This document shows positions 22,516 to 33,409 of a stretch of 64,000 nt of DNA, piece after piece (within the stretch, counting starts at the first letter, position 1; the number at the start of each line of letters is the position of its first letter). The translations under genes and the position numbers were made by a program. Under the pieces are notes generated by a model. The model did not search any database. It was not told where the DNA came from and saw only the letters and a program-made list of their open reading frames with translations. The DNA is taken from NCBI GenBank assembly GCA_036346225.1, contig JARFIW010001089.1, positions 1,302,001 through 1,366,000 of the forward strand. Direction: 5' to 3'. This DNA is from Platerodrilus igneus (Eukaryota; Arthropoda; Insecta; Coleoptera; Lycidae).

Positions 22516-23610
22516 AAATTTCCCTCCATCCGTGGATAACTCAAAATTGGTGCTGTAACTAGTAGCCGTTTCAGTTGTTCAAATGCTCTGTGGCAGTCGT
22601 CATTCCAATCATATTCTTGTCCATCTTCGGTTAATTTTGTTAACGGTTTGGCAATGTTCGCAAACCCAAGTATAAAACGTCGGTAATATGTGCACAATCC
22701 TAGAAAACTGCGTAGTTGGTGTATATCTGCTGGTGTAGGCCACTCCTGTACCGTTTTATTTTGTCAGGGTCAGCTCTTATTCCGGTCTCCGAAACGACAT
22801 GTCCTAGGTATTTCACCTCTTTTCCAAACAGGTGACACTTCTTGGGGCTCAATGTAAGGTTTGCCCCCGTAATCTTGGAATATCTCCTCTAGGTTCTTAA
22901 GATGTTCTTCGAAAGACCGACCTAACACTATCACGTCGTCCAGGTACACCAGACATGTCTTCCAGGACAGTCCACGCAGTACCGACTCCATCAATCGTTC
23001 AAAAGTAGCAGGAGCATTGCATAATCCAAATGGCATGACCTTGAACTGCCATAATCCAGTTCAATTGTAAAGGCAGTCCTTTCTTTATCGTTTGGCTCCA
23101 AGCCTACCTGCCAGTATCCGCTTTTCAAGTCCAAGGTCGAAAACCATTTAGATCCGGATAGAGTATCTAAGGTGTCATCAATTCTGGGCAAAGGATAGCT
23201 GTCTTTCTTTGTCACATTATTAAGCCGCCGGTAGTCTACACAAAACCTTGTCGACCCGTCCTTTTTCTTGACAAGCACTACCGGGGATGCCCATGGACTA
23301 TTCGAGGGTTCAATCACTCCCTGTTCTTCCATATCGGTGATAATTTGCTCAGCTTCCTTACGTTTTGCCAAAGGAAGCCGCCTGGGGTGTTGTCTTATCG
23401 GTTGCGCATCTCCAGTATTGATCTTGTGTTGCACAACATTTGTTCTTCCTTTCTCACTATCATCCAGTGCAAACACACTCGATATCGTCCGACCAGTTCT
23501 TTTACCTTGCCCAGTTGGTCGCCATTTAATCCTTGACACGAGGGTATCAACATATCCAGCAATTTCTGTGAGCAACCGTTGGTTGGTTTATTTTCGTGTC
23601 GTCCACACAA
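22482..23610 (-). pseudogene. Gypsy reverse transcriptase
   Basis: 22991-23575 has RRLPLAKRKEAEQIITDMEE, PWASPVVLVKKKDGSTRFCV, DYRRLN and FSTLDLKSGYWQVGL, the fingers and palm. 22770-23036 has [17 protein letters not shown] and [12 protein letters not shown], the YLDD active site. 22482-22697 has YYRRFILGFANIAKPLTKL, the connection to RNase H. Frames change near 23040 and 22770, and the coding density is otherwise high, in line with a recently inserted copy that has acquired single-base indels. Confidence 0.94.
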
Positions 23611-23737
23611 CGTTTAATATGACATACTGGAATGCAACTTCCCACAATCATGCCTTTCTTCAGGGTCACTGTATGAGGGTTAATGTTCAGCACCCTTACT
23701 GGTACCATATTTCGAGACTTTACCAGCGTTCTTCCAA

Positions 23738-24186
23738 TCAGAAGTCCTCCTGACCCATTCCCGATTCAGTTGCTTCCATCATGCATACTTGTCCTTCCCG
23801 GAGCGTACCATCCGGGCGTCCCATTACTATCATTTCCGCCTTCTCGGGTATTTTCATATCGCAAATCATTCGAACTTGCATCGTCTGGTTACTCCTACCT
23901 TGAAATGGAATCTCATCATCATCTATCCGAAGCACATTTTCTTTCATGTTACATGAAACCCATATTCTCTCATGAGATCCATTCCCAAGATCACTTCTTC
24001 TGTAATTTCAGCTACCAACACTCGATGATTAATTAATTTGTCCCCAATTGTCAACATAACGGCAGTCTCTCCGTGAGTACAAATTTTCTCACCACTTGCC
24101 GTTCGAAGACACACCGATACAGGTAGCACTTTTCCACGACCAACCAAATCTGGTCTCACAATAGTTTTTGTCGCTCCTGTATCCAC
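23738..24186 (-). pseudogene. Gypsy aspartic protease
   Basis: The frame from 24186 begins MDTGATKTIVRPDLVG, the retropepsin DTGA catalytic triad, followed by GETAVMLTIGDKL and EEVILGMDLMREYGF, the ILG(M/L)D motif near the C-terminus of retropepsins. A frameshift near 23945 separates the following segment (23738-23947). It processes the Gag-Pol polyprotein. Confidence 0.9.
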
Positions 24187-24339
24187 GAGTAATCGGACAC
24201 CCTACCATTAATTCTACCATCGATATAAATGCTGTCCAGACTTTCCACCGACGATGCAGCACGGATGATAATCTCCGGGGCACTACGTTGTGCTGTCGAC
24301 GTTCGCCCCTACGTCGACTTGCTTTAGTTTTCCTGCTGC

Positions 24340-25507
24340 TCAACCGGTTGTTTTTGGTTGAGTGCAGCGTCTCTGTATATGACCAACTTCGCCGCAGTTC
24401 CAGCATCGCAGACCCCATCTCCGCGGTCGTTGTCTTTCAAGCTTTTCCACACGGTTGATTATTTCATCTATGCTGTTCTGCGCTTGATTAGGTTCCTCTA
24501 AGGCAGACCGAACTTTGTGACCCATTCTGTGTGATGTCTGCTTAGCTGCTTCAAATTCAAGCGCATGAGCCAGTGCGTCATCCAACATCTTTGGCCGTGC
24601 TAGTCTTAGCGCTTGCTGTATTTCGCCATCCTTAACGCCATCCACAAATGTTTGGACAGCAAGTTGTTCGAGGAAGCTGTCTGGTGCCGTTGGTATGCCA
24701 ATCTAACTAACCTGGCAATGTCAGCTTCGAATTCTTGCAGGCTTTCACTTGTCTTTTGCGAGCGGTTCTTAACTTGTGCGTGGTAAACCTGTTGAAGGTG
24801 AGCATCTCCATATCTCATCTCAAGCTTTGATGTTAAGAGGCCGTAATCATTCTGCTGGTGATCAGGAATCGTTTGTAAGATGTTAAGAGCCTCCCCCCGT
24901 AGGGCCACTATTAAGGAGATAGCCTTCTCTTTGTTGCACCAACCGTTGGCTATTGCAGCAGCTTCAAATTGTTTCAAATATGTGGGCCAAGGTGTTTTAC
25001 CATCGAATGTAGGTGGTTTTACTTTAAATTTAGACGGAATTGACTCGCTTCTTTCCATGGTTCTTATTTCTGGAATGTTCTGATTAACAACTTGGCTTGG
25101 TAATTCAAGTGGTCGCGTTGTTAGTGAAATCATTTGTTCTTGAAGCCTCATCACATCTTCTTCCATTTTTACCAATTTATTATCCAACTTTTGCTCAACT
25201 GTTTTACCTGTTCAGTGACATCTTCTTTCAATGCAATGGAGCTTGCTATTAATCTTTGTTCTAACGTGGCCGTCTTTTCATTCAACTCTTCCATTTTCAT
25301 CGCGTTTTTACTAAAGCGTTCTTCTATTTTCTTAGCATTTTCACTTAACCTTTCGGTAAGGTTTGATTCCAGTTCAACTGACCTCTCCTCTATTTTCTCA
25401 GCGTTTTCAGTAAACCTTTCCTCCATACCGGATTTAAAATCCTTAAGGAAATTCATTAAAGTCTCTGCCTCCATCTTACTTTGGTTTCTTGTAACTGGCA
25501 TATACAA
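24340..25507 (-). pseudogene. Gypsy gag with coiled coil and zinc knuckle
   Basis: 25169-25507 is the N-terminus: MYMPVTRNQSKMEAETLMNF and then a heptad-rich coiled coil with repeated ERFxENAEKIEE units. 24606-25187 is the capsid-like part (FDGKTPWPTYLKQFEAAAI, ALRGEALNIL). 24340-24645 ends in one CCHC knuckle, CWNCGEVGHIQRRC. Two frameshifts (about 25180 and 24640) split it. The start near 25507 lies about 70 bp from the 5' LTR. Confidence 0.92.
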
Positions 25508-25554
25508 ACTACTTAAATGTCTTTAGACTTGTGTTTTAAATTAATCACTATATA

Positions 25555-25576
25555 CCCCACAAATGCCTGACACCAG
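25555..25576 (-). other. Primer-binding site of the gypsy element
   Basis: Directly after the 5' LTR end on the minus strand comes C then TGGTGTCAGGCATTTG. It starts with TGG, as expected for pairing with a tRNA 3' CCA. The tRNA species is not assigned. Confidence 0.75.
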
Positions 25577-26084
25577 TGTAACGGCTACTACTACCGCGTT
25601 TCTTTAATTCAAAACAAGTAATAATAATGGTCTTTATTACTCACTGTTCACAAGTCTAATTAACAGTATATGCCTTGTTTAAGATGTTTTCAGTCCACTT
25701 AACAATGAATCACTATTACACTAATGAATTTACAAGCACTAATATCTTCTTAAACTAACTTCTCTACCATAGGTCCATTAACCACTAACACAACTATTTG
25801 TTTATACACTTCTATTTATTTATGTACACTACAAGCTGCACAGCATATCACATTTATGTAAACTTCTAAAAGCTCGAAACTACTATTACTTAAACACGTT
25901 ATAATTTATATTAGACATTCAAGAATAGACTAACTCTTACATTCATAAGCGGCCTTATATATACCCTGCATTAAGATATGACTCATTATCTAGAACTTTG
26001 TAGAAGGATTCTCGAATGCTGAAGAATACGCTGTGCCCCGGGCGTTTGTATGTTTGACGGGTTGCCTAATAGTGGATCGCAACA
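25577..26084 (-). repeat. Gypsy 5' LTR (right copy)
   Basis: 508 bp, begins TGTAACGGC and ends GGATCGCAACA on the plus strand, followed by TTAC. It is nearly identical to the left LTR. Confidence 0.96.
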
Positions 26085-26097
26085 TTACATACTAATG

Positions 26098-26176
26098 GAC
26101 GTAAGTAAGATTTACGGTGACGAGACTGTTTACAGTCCTCGCTTCGCTCGGACAGCAAATGTCAAGACACCGTAAA
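26098..26176. repeat. Short inverted repeat
   Basis: agatttacggtg at about 26109 and caccgtaaatcc at about 26165 are inverted around a spacer containing gcttcgctcg. It lies just outside the gypsy insertion, and could be a small foldback element or part of the interrupted BEL 5' region. Confidence 0.5.
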
Positions 26177-26410
26177 TCCTTTACATCCCCCGAAATGTAT
26201 ACTATTTTTCCCTACCTCTAAGTCATTAAAAATCGCTTTAAATTAATTTACGTTTACAATTCAAGTAAAATTAAAAGAATTATTTAATGTAGGCTTAGAC
26301 ACGTAACCATGGGTTTGTAACTATGGCATCTATTTTTTAATCAAAATAGTTCAACAGTAATATTATTGTGTGTTCTGTTATTCACAAAATAGTCCTATAA
26401 AAGAGATTTG

Positions 26411-27595
26411 ATGATGGATAATGTTCAAACCGTTGATGAGGCTGCAAAAACAGCTACCCAAGAATTATTTCCTAAAAATCAAAATTAAGATACGTTTTAG
26501 TATATAAAAACTTCAAAAATTGGTGTGCTCAGAAAAGTGCGCTGATTGTTAATAAAAATACATTTCTGGCATTTTTGTTTGAAAGGTCCTCACAGTTAAA
26601 ATCCACGGCAAGCTTGTGAAGTGAGTATTCCATATTGAAAAGCACGTTAGCAATATACGACAACGTCGACATTTCACAGTATATGAAACTGCGTGCGTTT
26701 TTAAAAAGAAAAAATCTATGCCGCATGTACGCCATACAACCAAACTTAAAGCCATTATGTAATAGAAATTCACACAAGTTTATTTTTTATATGAAAATAG
26801 AGTATTGATGCTATGGAAAAATATGCTCAGGAGGTCGATATTAACCTAAAAATAATATTTATATTTTGTTATATTGAAGTTTTATATAACCAAAATTTCG
26901 ACTTTAAAGTCGAATTACTCGAAAACTAGATGAGATATCGAAAATTGGCTAGCATATTCTTAATCATCGTAAAAAACTGAACAAGATCCATATATCAAAT
27001 GTTTGTAAAACGAAAAAACCATGCAACGGACGACGGCGGCGACGACGGCGACGTAGCGATCTTATTAACCTAACTTACTTCGTAAGTTTGGTTGAAAAAA
27101 TGATTGCTACACCCCAAAGAAGTCAAAGGCATTTACATGAGAAAACGTCTATTGCTTCATAAAGGATGCACCAAACGAGATGTATTTGTTGTTTAAGGTA
27201 AGGTGCACTTCTTCAATTTAATATACGAAACATTTAATAAAATGTTAGGTTTTAAGGCAGTGGCTGTGGTTGGCATTGCCGGAGCATGTCGTACGAACGA
27301 ACTTTTGAAATTACAACTGCAAGATATCCAAGACAATACCGATTTGATGGTTATTCACCTACGTGAAACAAAGAACAACAATTCACGCACCTATACCATT
27401 ATCAATAACGATATACATGGGGTTGGGTATCTTCCAATTGTAAGGAAATACCTTGCTGCTAGAAATATATGCTCTGCAAAAGCAATGAAACAAATAAGGT
27501 TATTTTTGAAATTTTCTGCAGGAAAGTGTTTCAATCAACCTATAGCAAAGAATACGTTTTCCAAGATTCTCAGTGTTTGTTTTGTGTTGTCATAG
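26411..27595 (+). pseudogene. Crypton-type tyrosine recombinase remnant
   Basis: A start-like segment NVQTVDEAAKTATQELFP lies at about 26414-26480. A core-binding segment follows in shifting frames to about 26760 (readable pieces include NWCAQKSALIVNKNTFLAF and NVDISQYMKLRAFLKRK). 27203-27595 is the start of the catalytic domain: VAVVGIAGACRTNELLKLQL, which carries the first catalytic Arg of tyrosine recombinases, then VIHLRETKNNNSRTY and QPIAKNTFSKI. The HxxR and Tyr parts expected downstream are absent. Such proteins are typical of insect Cryptons, which integrate through a Tyr nucleophile. Confidence 0.72.
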
Positions 27596-28601
27596 AGAAA
27601 TTCAAATGATGATATTTAATTATTGTGATTTACAGAGCACAAACGGTGGTCTTAACATTTAACTTAATTGTGTGTATTTTTATTTCAGACTTAATTCGAT
27701 AGTATTTTTGTATACTCAAGCTGTAGGTGCATCCATGAGACATTCTAATCGTTTGTTCTCAGTAGAACTTTGGGTTTCTACGTTTCTCTTTTGTTTCTAT
27801 TATAGCTTGCGTATCCCTAAATGCAATGGCGCCTGTCCTTCTTAATGAGATTTGACAAAATAAACCCGTGTCCGTTCTTATGCCTACCGCCTGGAGTAAT
27901 TTCCAAGTTAGCAGCATATTGGACTCTGGGGCGTCATTTTCGCAGTATTTCAGGTTAACCGCAGTTCCTTGATATAATCTAAACTCTGCTCTATAGAAAT
28001 ATAAAAATAGGTTATTAAAAATTCTAGTATAACTGAATTTAACTTCTCTCAATTTTCGAGTAACTCTTCTACCAAAGCTTCGCCAGCAACATTATGGAAA
28101 GCAATCACTGTAGCACTAATAGATAACAGAAGACTATTTTAGCATTCCTCTAAAATCATTGGCTTTTTAAAGTAAGTCTTCTAACCTTTCAACAGAAAAT
28201 TATGTTACTGAATACAAACATAATTTTATTTACAGTTAAAATTTCTAGGGGCATCTAAATTTTTACAAAATAGTTACAGAACAAACTCCAAAAAACGATT
28301 ATTATGTTACCAATAAATTCGTAATTTTTTACTTAGATGAAACAACTATGATGAATCATGATTAGTTACAAAAGATAAATAGGCTTAAAACTGATAACAA
28401 TCATTAGCGGAATACATCTATAAAAGGTTTTCTGTGTAATCATTGTTCCATTTTAAAAAATACTTTCTTAATATTGACAATGGCGAACGATAATGATCTA
28501 TTTATACTAAGTGCAAAAATCTATATTTATATGTTAAATGTATTACTTGTGGTAAAACAAACTAAAACAAAGGAAACCAGTTTTTATACATATTCTTACA
28601 G
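27596..28601. other. No recognised gene; one unidentified open frame
   Basis: On the minus strand 27759-28052 is open for 97 codons (containing YQGTAVNLKYCENDAPESN and ISLRRTGAIAFRDT). The composition looks protein-like, but I recognise no family. The remainder is AT-rich, and its 3' part is presumably intron of the tetraspanin gene that starts downstream. Confidence 0.4.
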
Positions 28602-28787
28602 ATTCAAGGAGTTACTTTGATTTACTTAGGTGCCAGACACTCGTCTATAGACGCCGCAGTATTTTCGATTGCACAAGATCCTATTGTTACTGAAGTATTT
28701 CTTATCGGGACAGGTGTGATTTTGTTGGTGATACTACTTTTGGGGTTGTATGGAACCACTCAAGAGCATTGCCTTTTAATCAAAATC
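28602..28787 (+). CDS. Tetraspanin, exon with TM2
   Basis: The exon is preceded by a good acceptor (ttcttacag) and is 62 codons in phase 0. It encodes the first small extracellular loop (LIYLGARHSSIDAAVFSIA) and the hydrophobic second membrane segment (VFLIGTGVILLVILLLGLYG), then TTQEHCLLI, the short cytosolic turn with a Cys that is typical of tetraspanins. Tetraspanins are four-pass membrane proteins that organise other membrane proteins in microdomains. The exon with TM1 and the start codon was not found upstream. The donor GTACAT is weak. Confidence 0.75.
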
Positions 28788-28838
28788 GTACATTATGATG
28801 ATAATACTAAATTTTAAATCTTATTTAATAATTTTTAG

Positions 28839-29000
28839 TACGCTGGTTTATTACTAGTTTTGTGTCTGCTTGTAATTACTGCAGCAAGTATTTCACTAAG
28901 CGCGGATTTTGACTATGTTAAAGAAGCTTTGCAGTCAAGTAAATCGCAGTACAACACTGATCACCGTTGGAAAATTGCATGGGATACCATACAGAAAACC
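28839..29000 (+). CDS. Tetraspanin, exon with TM3 and start of large loop
   Basis: After a 51-bp intron (28788-28838, ...atttttag) this 54-codon exon continues in the same phase. It encodes YAGLLLVLCLLVITAASISL (third membrane segment) and then the start of the large extracellular loop (FDYVKEALQSSKSQY). It ends at a consensus donor, GTAAGT. The next exon should hold the CCG motif, but none was found before the window ends, possibly because the following intron holds the 3.8-kb mariner insertion and more repeats. The gene may be intact outside the view or may be a fragment. Confidence 0.78.
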
Positions 29001-29756
29001 GTAAGTAATACTCGGTGCTATTTGTTTTATTGGTAGAGATTCAAAGCATGTATAGATTATTCACGTTAATTTTGTGATGATATCGCAAAATTTAAAAACG
29101 TTAGATTGCCACTATAATTTAATTTTCTGTGAATATATACCGGGTGTAACAAAATAAGTGTAAAACATTTCAGGGGGTGATTCCTCATCGTAAAAGAGAT
29201 AGGGTCTTTCATATAAAGAAACTTCATTGGAGCATCCCTTGTTAAGATACAGCCCCTTAAAGGGGGGTACATAAAATTTGTTTTTCATTTTTTTTTACAA
29301 ACACTAAAAATGTTACAAAATTGAAATTAAGGTGACATTTTTTACTATCAAAAATACACTTACTCAGTAATATATTTGGTTTACCCCATGGTTGTAAGGG
29401 GTGGCAAACGCAACCCCTAAAATTTATTTCCAATGTAACTTTTGTCTTATTATTTGTTTGTCATTTAAAAATTTATTTCCAATAGCTTATTTCATTCTAA
29501 ACAAAAAATGTCTCTTGAATTTTTTGCCCAAAATTAGTCAGTTCGCAGAAAAAAATTATTTTACAAACAACTACAGAGATACATCGTAATAAGACAAAAA
29601 TGCGAGACTAATTTATCTAGTAGGCCGCTATTAGTGATAGTGACAATTAAATTGTTATCACGTTGTCAGTTTGGAAATTCTTGAAATTGAATTAATAATT
29701 GTGTGTCGTTGTTCTGTTATTAATTTGTTAGTTTAATAATTCACTTGATATTAAAA

Positions 29757-30745
29757 TGGCATACACAAATGCGGAAATGGCTGATATACCGGTCTATCGC
29801 AGGGTAATGGGTTAGAAGCTTGTAGAAGGTATGCTGAAATGTATCCTCAACGGCAGCTTCATCAACGATTACGAGAACATGGTTCATTCGAAAAAAGAAC
29901 GCAGGATTGTGCTCGCCATCGAGAAGTTAGAACACCACAGCTTAAAGAATCAGTACTTAACTTGGTTGAAGAACAACCCACTAGCAGTACTAGAAAGATT
30001 GCTTTCGAGTTAAATGTTGATCATATGACGGTAATTCGAATTTTAAAGGAACACCTCTTATACCCCTACCATCTATAACGAGTACAGGCACTGTTACCGC
30101 GAGATTTTCCGAACCGTCTTGAATTTTCCAATTGGATGCTGGAAATGATTAGAGGAAATCCTAACTTTCTGAAGACGATCAAATTCACAGACGAATGTAT
30201 TTTTCTCAGGACAAGATTATTAATTTTCATAATAACCACATAAGGCTGACAAAAACCCTTACGCTATTAACCAAGCTAACCATCAAGAATATTTTTGTCT
30301 TAACGTGTGGGTCGGAGTTACTGGTGATTATTTAATTGGCCCTCACTTTTTACCTCCTCGATTAAATGGTTAGGCATACACTCAATTGTTAAGAGAAGTG
30401 CATCCAGTACTGCTGGAGGAAGTTCCTTGTGGTATCAGAAGAGTTATGTTTTTTATGCATGATGGGGCTCCCACCTATTTTAGTCAAGCAGCACGTCGGC
30501 ATTTAACTCAAACATATCCAAATCATTGGATAGGTCGAGGAGGACCACAGAATTGGCGCGCTCGATCGCCGGATTTGAATCCTCTCGATTTCTCTACTTG
30601 CGGTCATTTACAGAGTTTGATTTATCCTACTCCTGTTCGCGATGTAGAGGACTTAAGAAACCGCATCATCGATGCGTGCAGGGTAATTAGAGGGACTCCA
30701 GTAATATTTGAGCGAATACGTGGCTCAATGCGCCGACGTCTAGAC
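29757..30745 (+). pseudogene. Mariner-like transposase (HTH and DDE parts)
   Basis: The N-terminal start is at about 29756 (MAYTNAEMADI). 29839-30078 encodes a paired-like helix-turn-helix region (QLHQRLREHGSFEKRTQDC, TSSTRKIAFELNVDHMTVIR). 30386-30748 encodes the end of the catalytic domain: VMFFMHDGAPTYFSQAARRH (second Asp) and WRARSPDLNPLDFSTCGHLQ (third acidic position, Asp). The middle (about 30080-30385) is frameshifted with stops. The last codons continue at 32289-32330 beyond the hAT insertion (TEGGHIEHLL then stop). Confidence 0.88.
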
Positions 30746-32280
30746 TAGGGATGGCCACGGGCCCGGGCTTTGGCCCGGCCCGGCCCGAAGCCCGGCCCGA
30801 ATATCAAGCCGGGCTTCGGGCCGGGCCGGTCAAATTTTTTTCGGGCCCAAGCCGGGCCAAGCACGTGTCGGGCCCGGGCCGGGCCGGGCCAGACTGCTCA
30901 AGCTTTTCGGGCTTTTCGGGCTTTTCGGGCTATTCGGGCCGGCCCGAAGTTTATATAACAAAATGTACAATTTATTGATTTAGTAAAAAATTTCATTTAA
31001 TGATTTCTTTAGGTGCCTCTTACACAAAATTATAATTAACGCTCTTCTTAAAATATCACCCAGGTACAGTTACACACATATTGGTAAGTGTGTCATAATG
31101 GAAATAAATCGAAAACGAAAATGATTTGATTTAAACCGATTTGTGAATTTCGATTTTTTTTTCGATAAGTAATATTCACTTCTTTCCACTTTTCAAGAAC
31201 TTTGAAATAGAAATTGTCCGTGTTATATTTAATTAATTTGAAGAAGTATTGCAACGTATGTTAATTGAGCTGGTTTATTGTATTATGCTTATTAATTAAC
31301 TTATTATTTTGGCCTCGCACTAAAGATTATTTATGAATAAATCGAAACCATTATGTATATGTAAAAATATTTAAAACTGCCCGATTACAAAAAAACAGCT
31401 TAATTACATTTAATTATTTGAATGTATCTTTTGTTGAAAACCATACCGAATACAATGCGATTAGCTTTTTATATCTTTAAATAACAGATGGATATAGAAA
31501 ATTAAAATGTAAATACTAAATAATATTCTATGTTGCGGCATTTTTTTTCTTCATAATAATTAAAATTTCCAGTAAAGCATGCGACAAAAAAATATTCATA
31601 GACAACAAAGTAATATCTACCTGAAACGAGAGACTTGAATAATCAGTTCTCTGAACGGATGCTAGCACATTCTCGAAATGTAGACCGATACACCAGCAAT
31701 CTGTAAAATGGAAATTGGCAACGTTCTTTGTTTAGAATATGAAGAAACAATATTCAATTAAATTTTGAATACCTTCCTTGAAATATTTTACTATATACTA
31801 GTAGTAGTACATGAATTCTAAAATGCATTTTGTTACTTAAGGTTGAAGTTTGACGCAAACCACCTTCTATTTTGGATTGCCTGTGCAAGTGTGCATCATC
31901 TCCAAATACCTTTGAGATTCTTTGAGGTTAAAATGATACTATAAACTATAATTTATTAAGATTGATATATTCAACTTTTGTAGAAAAACATAATAATAGT
32001 AAAGAAGTATTTTTATACAACTGAAAATACATATATTAACAAACGATATGTTCCATTTGGATGTTGAAAAATCTATACATCACTTAAGGTTTTAGTTACA
32101 TTTCGGCCCGAATCGGCCCGGCCCGGCCCGAAGCCCGGCCCGAAATTCAAGCCGGGCCTCAAGCCGGGCCGATGCATTTTGGTTCGGGCCGGGCCGTCGG
32201 GCCGGGCCGGAGCAAATGATTTCGGGCCGGGCCGGGCCGCATCTAAAAGCCCGGCCCGGCTCGGCCCGAATCCATCCCTA
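30746..32280. mobile_element. Non-autonomous hAT with GC-rich GGCCCG subterminal arrays
   Basis: It begins TAGGGATGG and ends CCATCCCTA, flanked on both sides by a perfect 8-bp duplication GTCTAGAC (30738-30745 and 32281-32288), the hAT hallmark. The first ~200 and last ~180 bp are strings of GGCCCGG/CCGGGCC blocks. The 1.1-kb middle is AT-rich and has no coding potential. The subterminal motif density suggests transposase binding sites. The perfect duplication says it is young relative to its host. Confidence 0.93.
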
Positions 32281-32894
32281 GTCTAGACGCATGTGTAATG
32301 ACTGAAGGTGGACATATTGAACATTTACTATGATTTTTACATGTTGTATGTTTTGTTATTAATAAATTACTTTTGTTTATTCATCTTTAATCATACTTTG
32401 ATGCAGGTAGTAACTACAAAATAACAATAATAATCCAGTTCGCATTTATGACGATGTATCTCTGTAGTTGTTTGTAAAATAATTTTTCTGCGAACTGGTT
32501 AATTTTGGGCAAAAAATTCAAGAGACATTTTTTGATTAGAATGAAATAAGCTATTTGAAATAAATTTTTAAATGGCAAACAAATAATAAGACAAAAATTT
32601 ACATTGGAAATAAATTTTAGGGATTGCGTTTTCCACCCCTTACAACCATGGGGTAAACTAAATAAATTACTGTGTAAGTGTATTTTTGTTAGTAAAAAAT
32701 GTCACCTTAATTTCAATTTTGTAGCTTTTTCAGTGTTTGTAAAAAAAATGAAAAACAAATTTTATGTACCCTCTTTAAGGGGCTGTATCTTAACAAGGTA
32801 TGCTCCAATAAAGTTTCTTTATATGAAAGACCCTATCTCTTTTACGATGAGGAATCACCTCTGAAATGTTTTACACTTATTTTGTTACACCCGG

Positions 32895-33409
32895 TATAAT
32901 TAATGAATTTGTGGATATTAGACTTTAGATTTACTAGAAGTCAAACGTAGACACAACTTTTCTCGATTGCTTCATACATTGAAAGCTATTAAAAATAAAT
33001 ACTTAAGTTTCAAACCTTCAATTTAAGAAATGTGCACAAAGATGGATTGACATTTATTACTTTAGATGATTTAACAGAGATTTATTCAAAAAAGACGTGT
33101 ATTAAAATAAATATGTAAGTTATGTCTTAAAATAAAATGAACAATACTGCATTGGGATATTATTATTATTACAATATGCAATAAATTATAAAACTTCTGT
33201 TATTTAAAATTATTAACTCATGTTGAATCTAAACTAAATAATATTAAAAATCAAAAATCTGATTGGTCTTCGACAGGAAAAAATAAAAATTGTGAACTTT
33301 GCTGTGTCGTGTGAAAGGGTCGGGAATGTAAATGTATAACTTAAGACAAGCGGTTGAAAAAACATTTAGTCAATTGCAGAACTCTGGGTCCTAAGGGTAC
33401 TATTTAGCG
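32895..33409. other. No recognisable gene
   Basis: AT-rich sequence between the mariner element and the Harbinger-related repeat. It may be intronic sequence of the tetraspanin gene; no CCG-type exon was found. Confidence 0.35.

Larger units (their letters stand above)
19582..26084 (-). mobile_element. Ty3/gypsy retrotransposon with macro-domain Pol extension
   Basis: A complete 6.5-kb insertion, read on the minus strand. It has a 5' LTR (25577-26084), primer site, gag (25507 to 24340), protease, RT, RNase H and integrase (24186 to 20866), a C-terminal macro/CCCH extension (20829 to 19999), polypurine tract and 3' LTR (19582-20093). TTAC is duplicated on both sides (19578-19581 and 26085-26088). 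The LTRs are nearly identical apart from small indels, so the insertion is recent, yet the coding region has several frameshifts. It sits in the gag of a BEL element. Confidence 0.95.
29140..32894 (+). mobile_element. Tc1/mariner-type element with long terminal inverted repeats
   Basis: Left end CCGGGTGTAACAAAATAAGT and right end (inverse) match, with flanking TA on both sides. The inverted repeats extend over roughly 430 bp each (29140 to about 29580; about 32460 to 32894), containing shared blocks such as the 'ccccatggttgtaaggggtgg' region. Inside is a broken transposase on the plus strand, itself interrupted by a 1.5-kb hAT at 30746-32280. It lies downstream of tetraspanin exons, probably in an intron. 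Confidence 0.9.

Noticed and set aside
30751..30978. Arg/Ala/Pro/Gly-rich open frames in the GC-rich hAT end
   Set aside because: Produced by the GGCCCG arrays; no start context or family.
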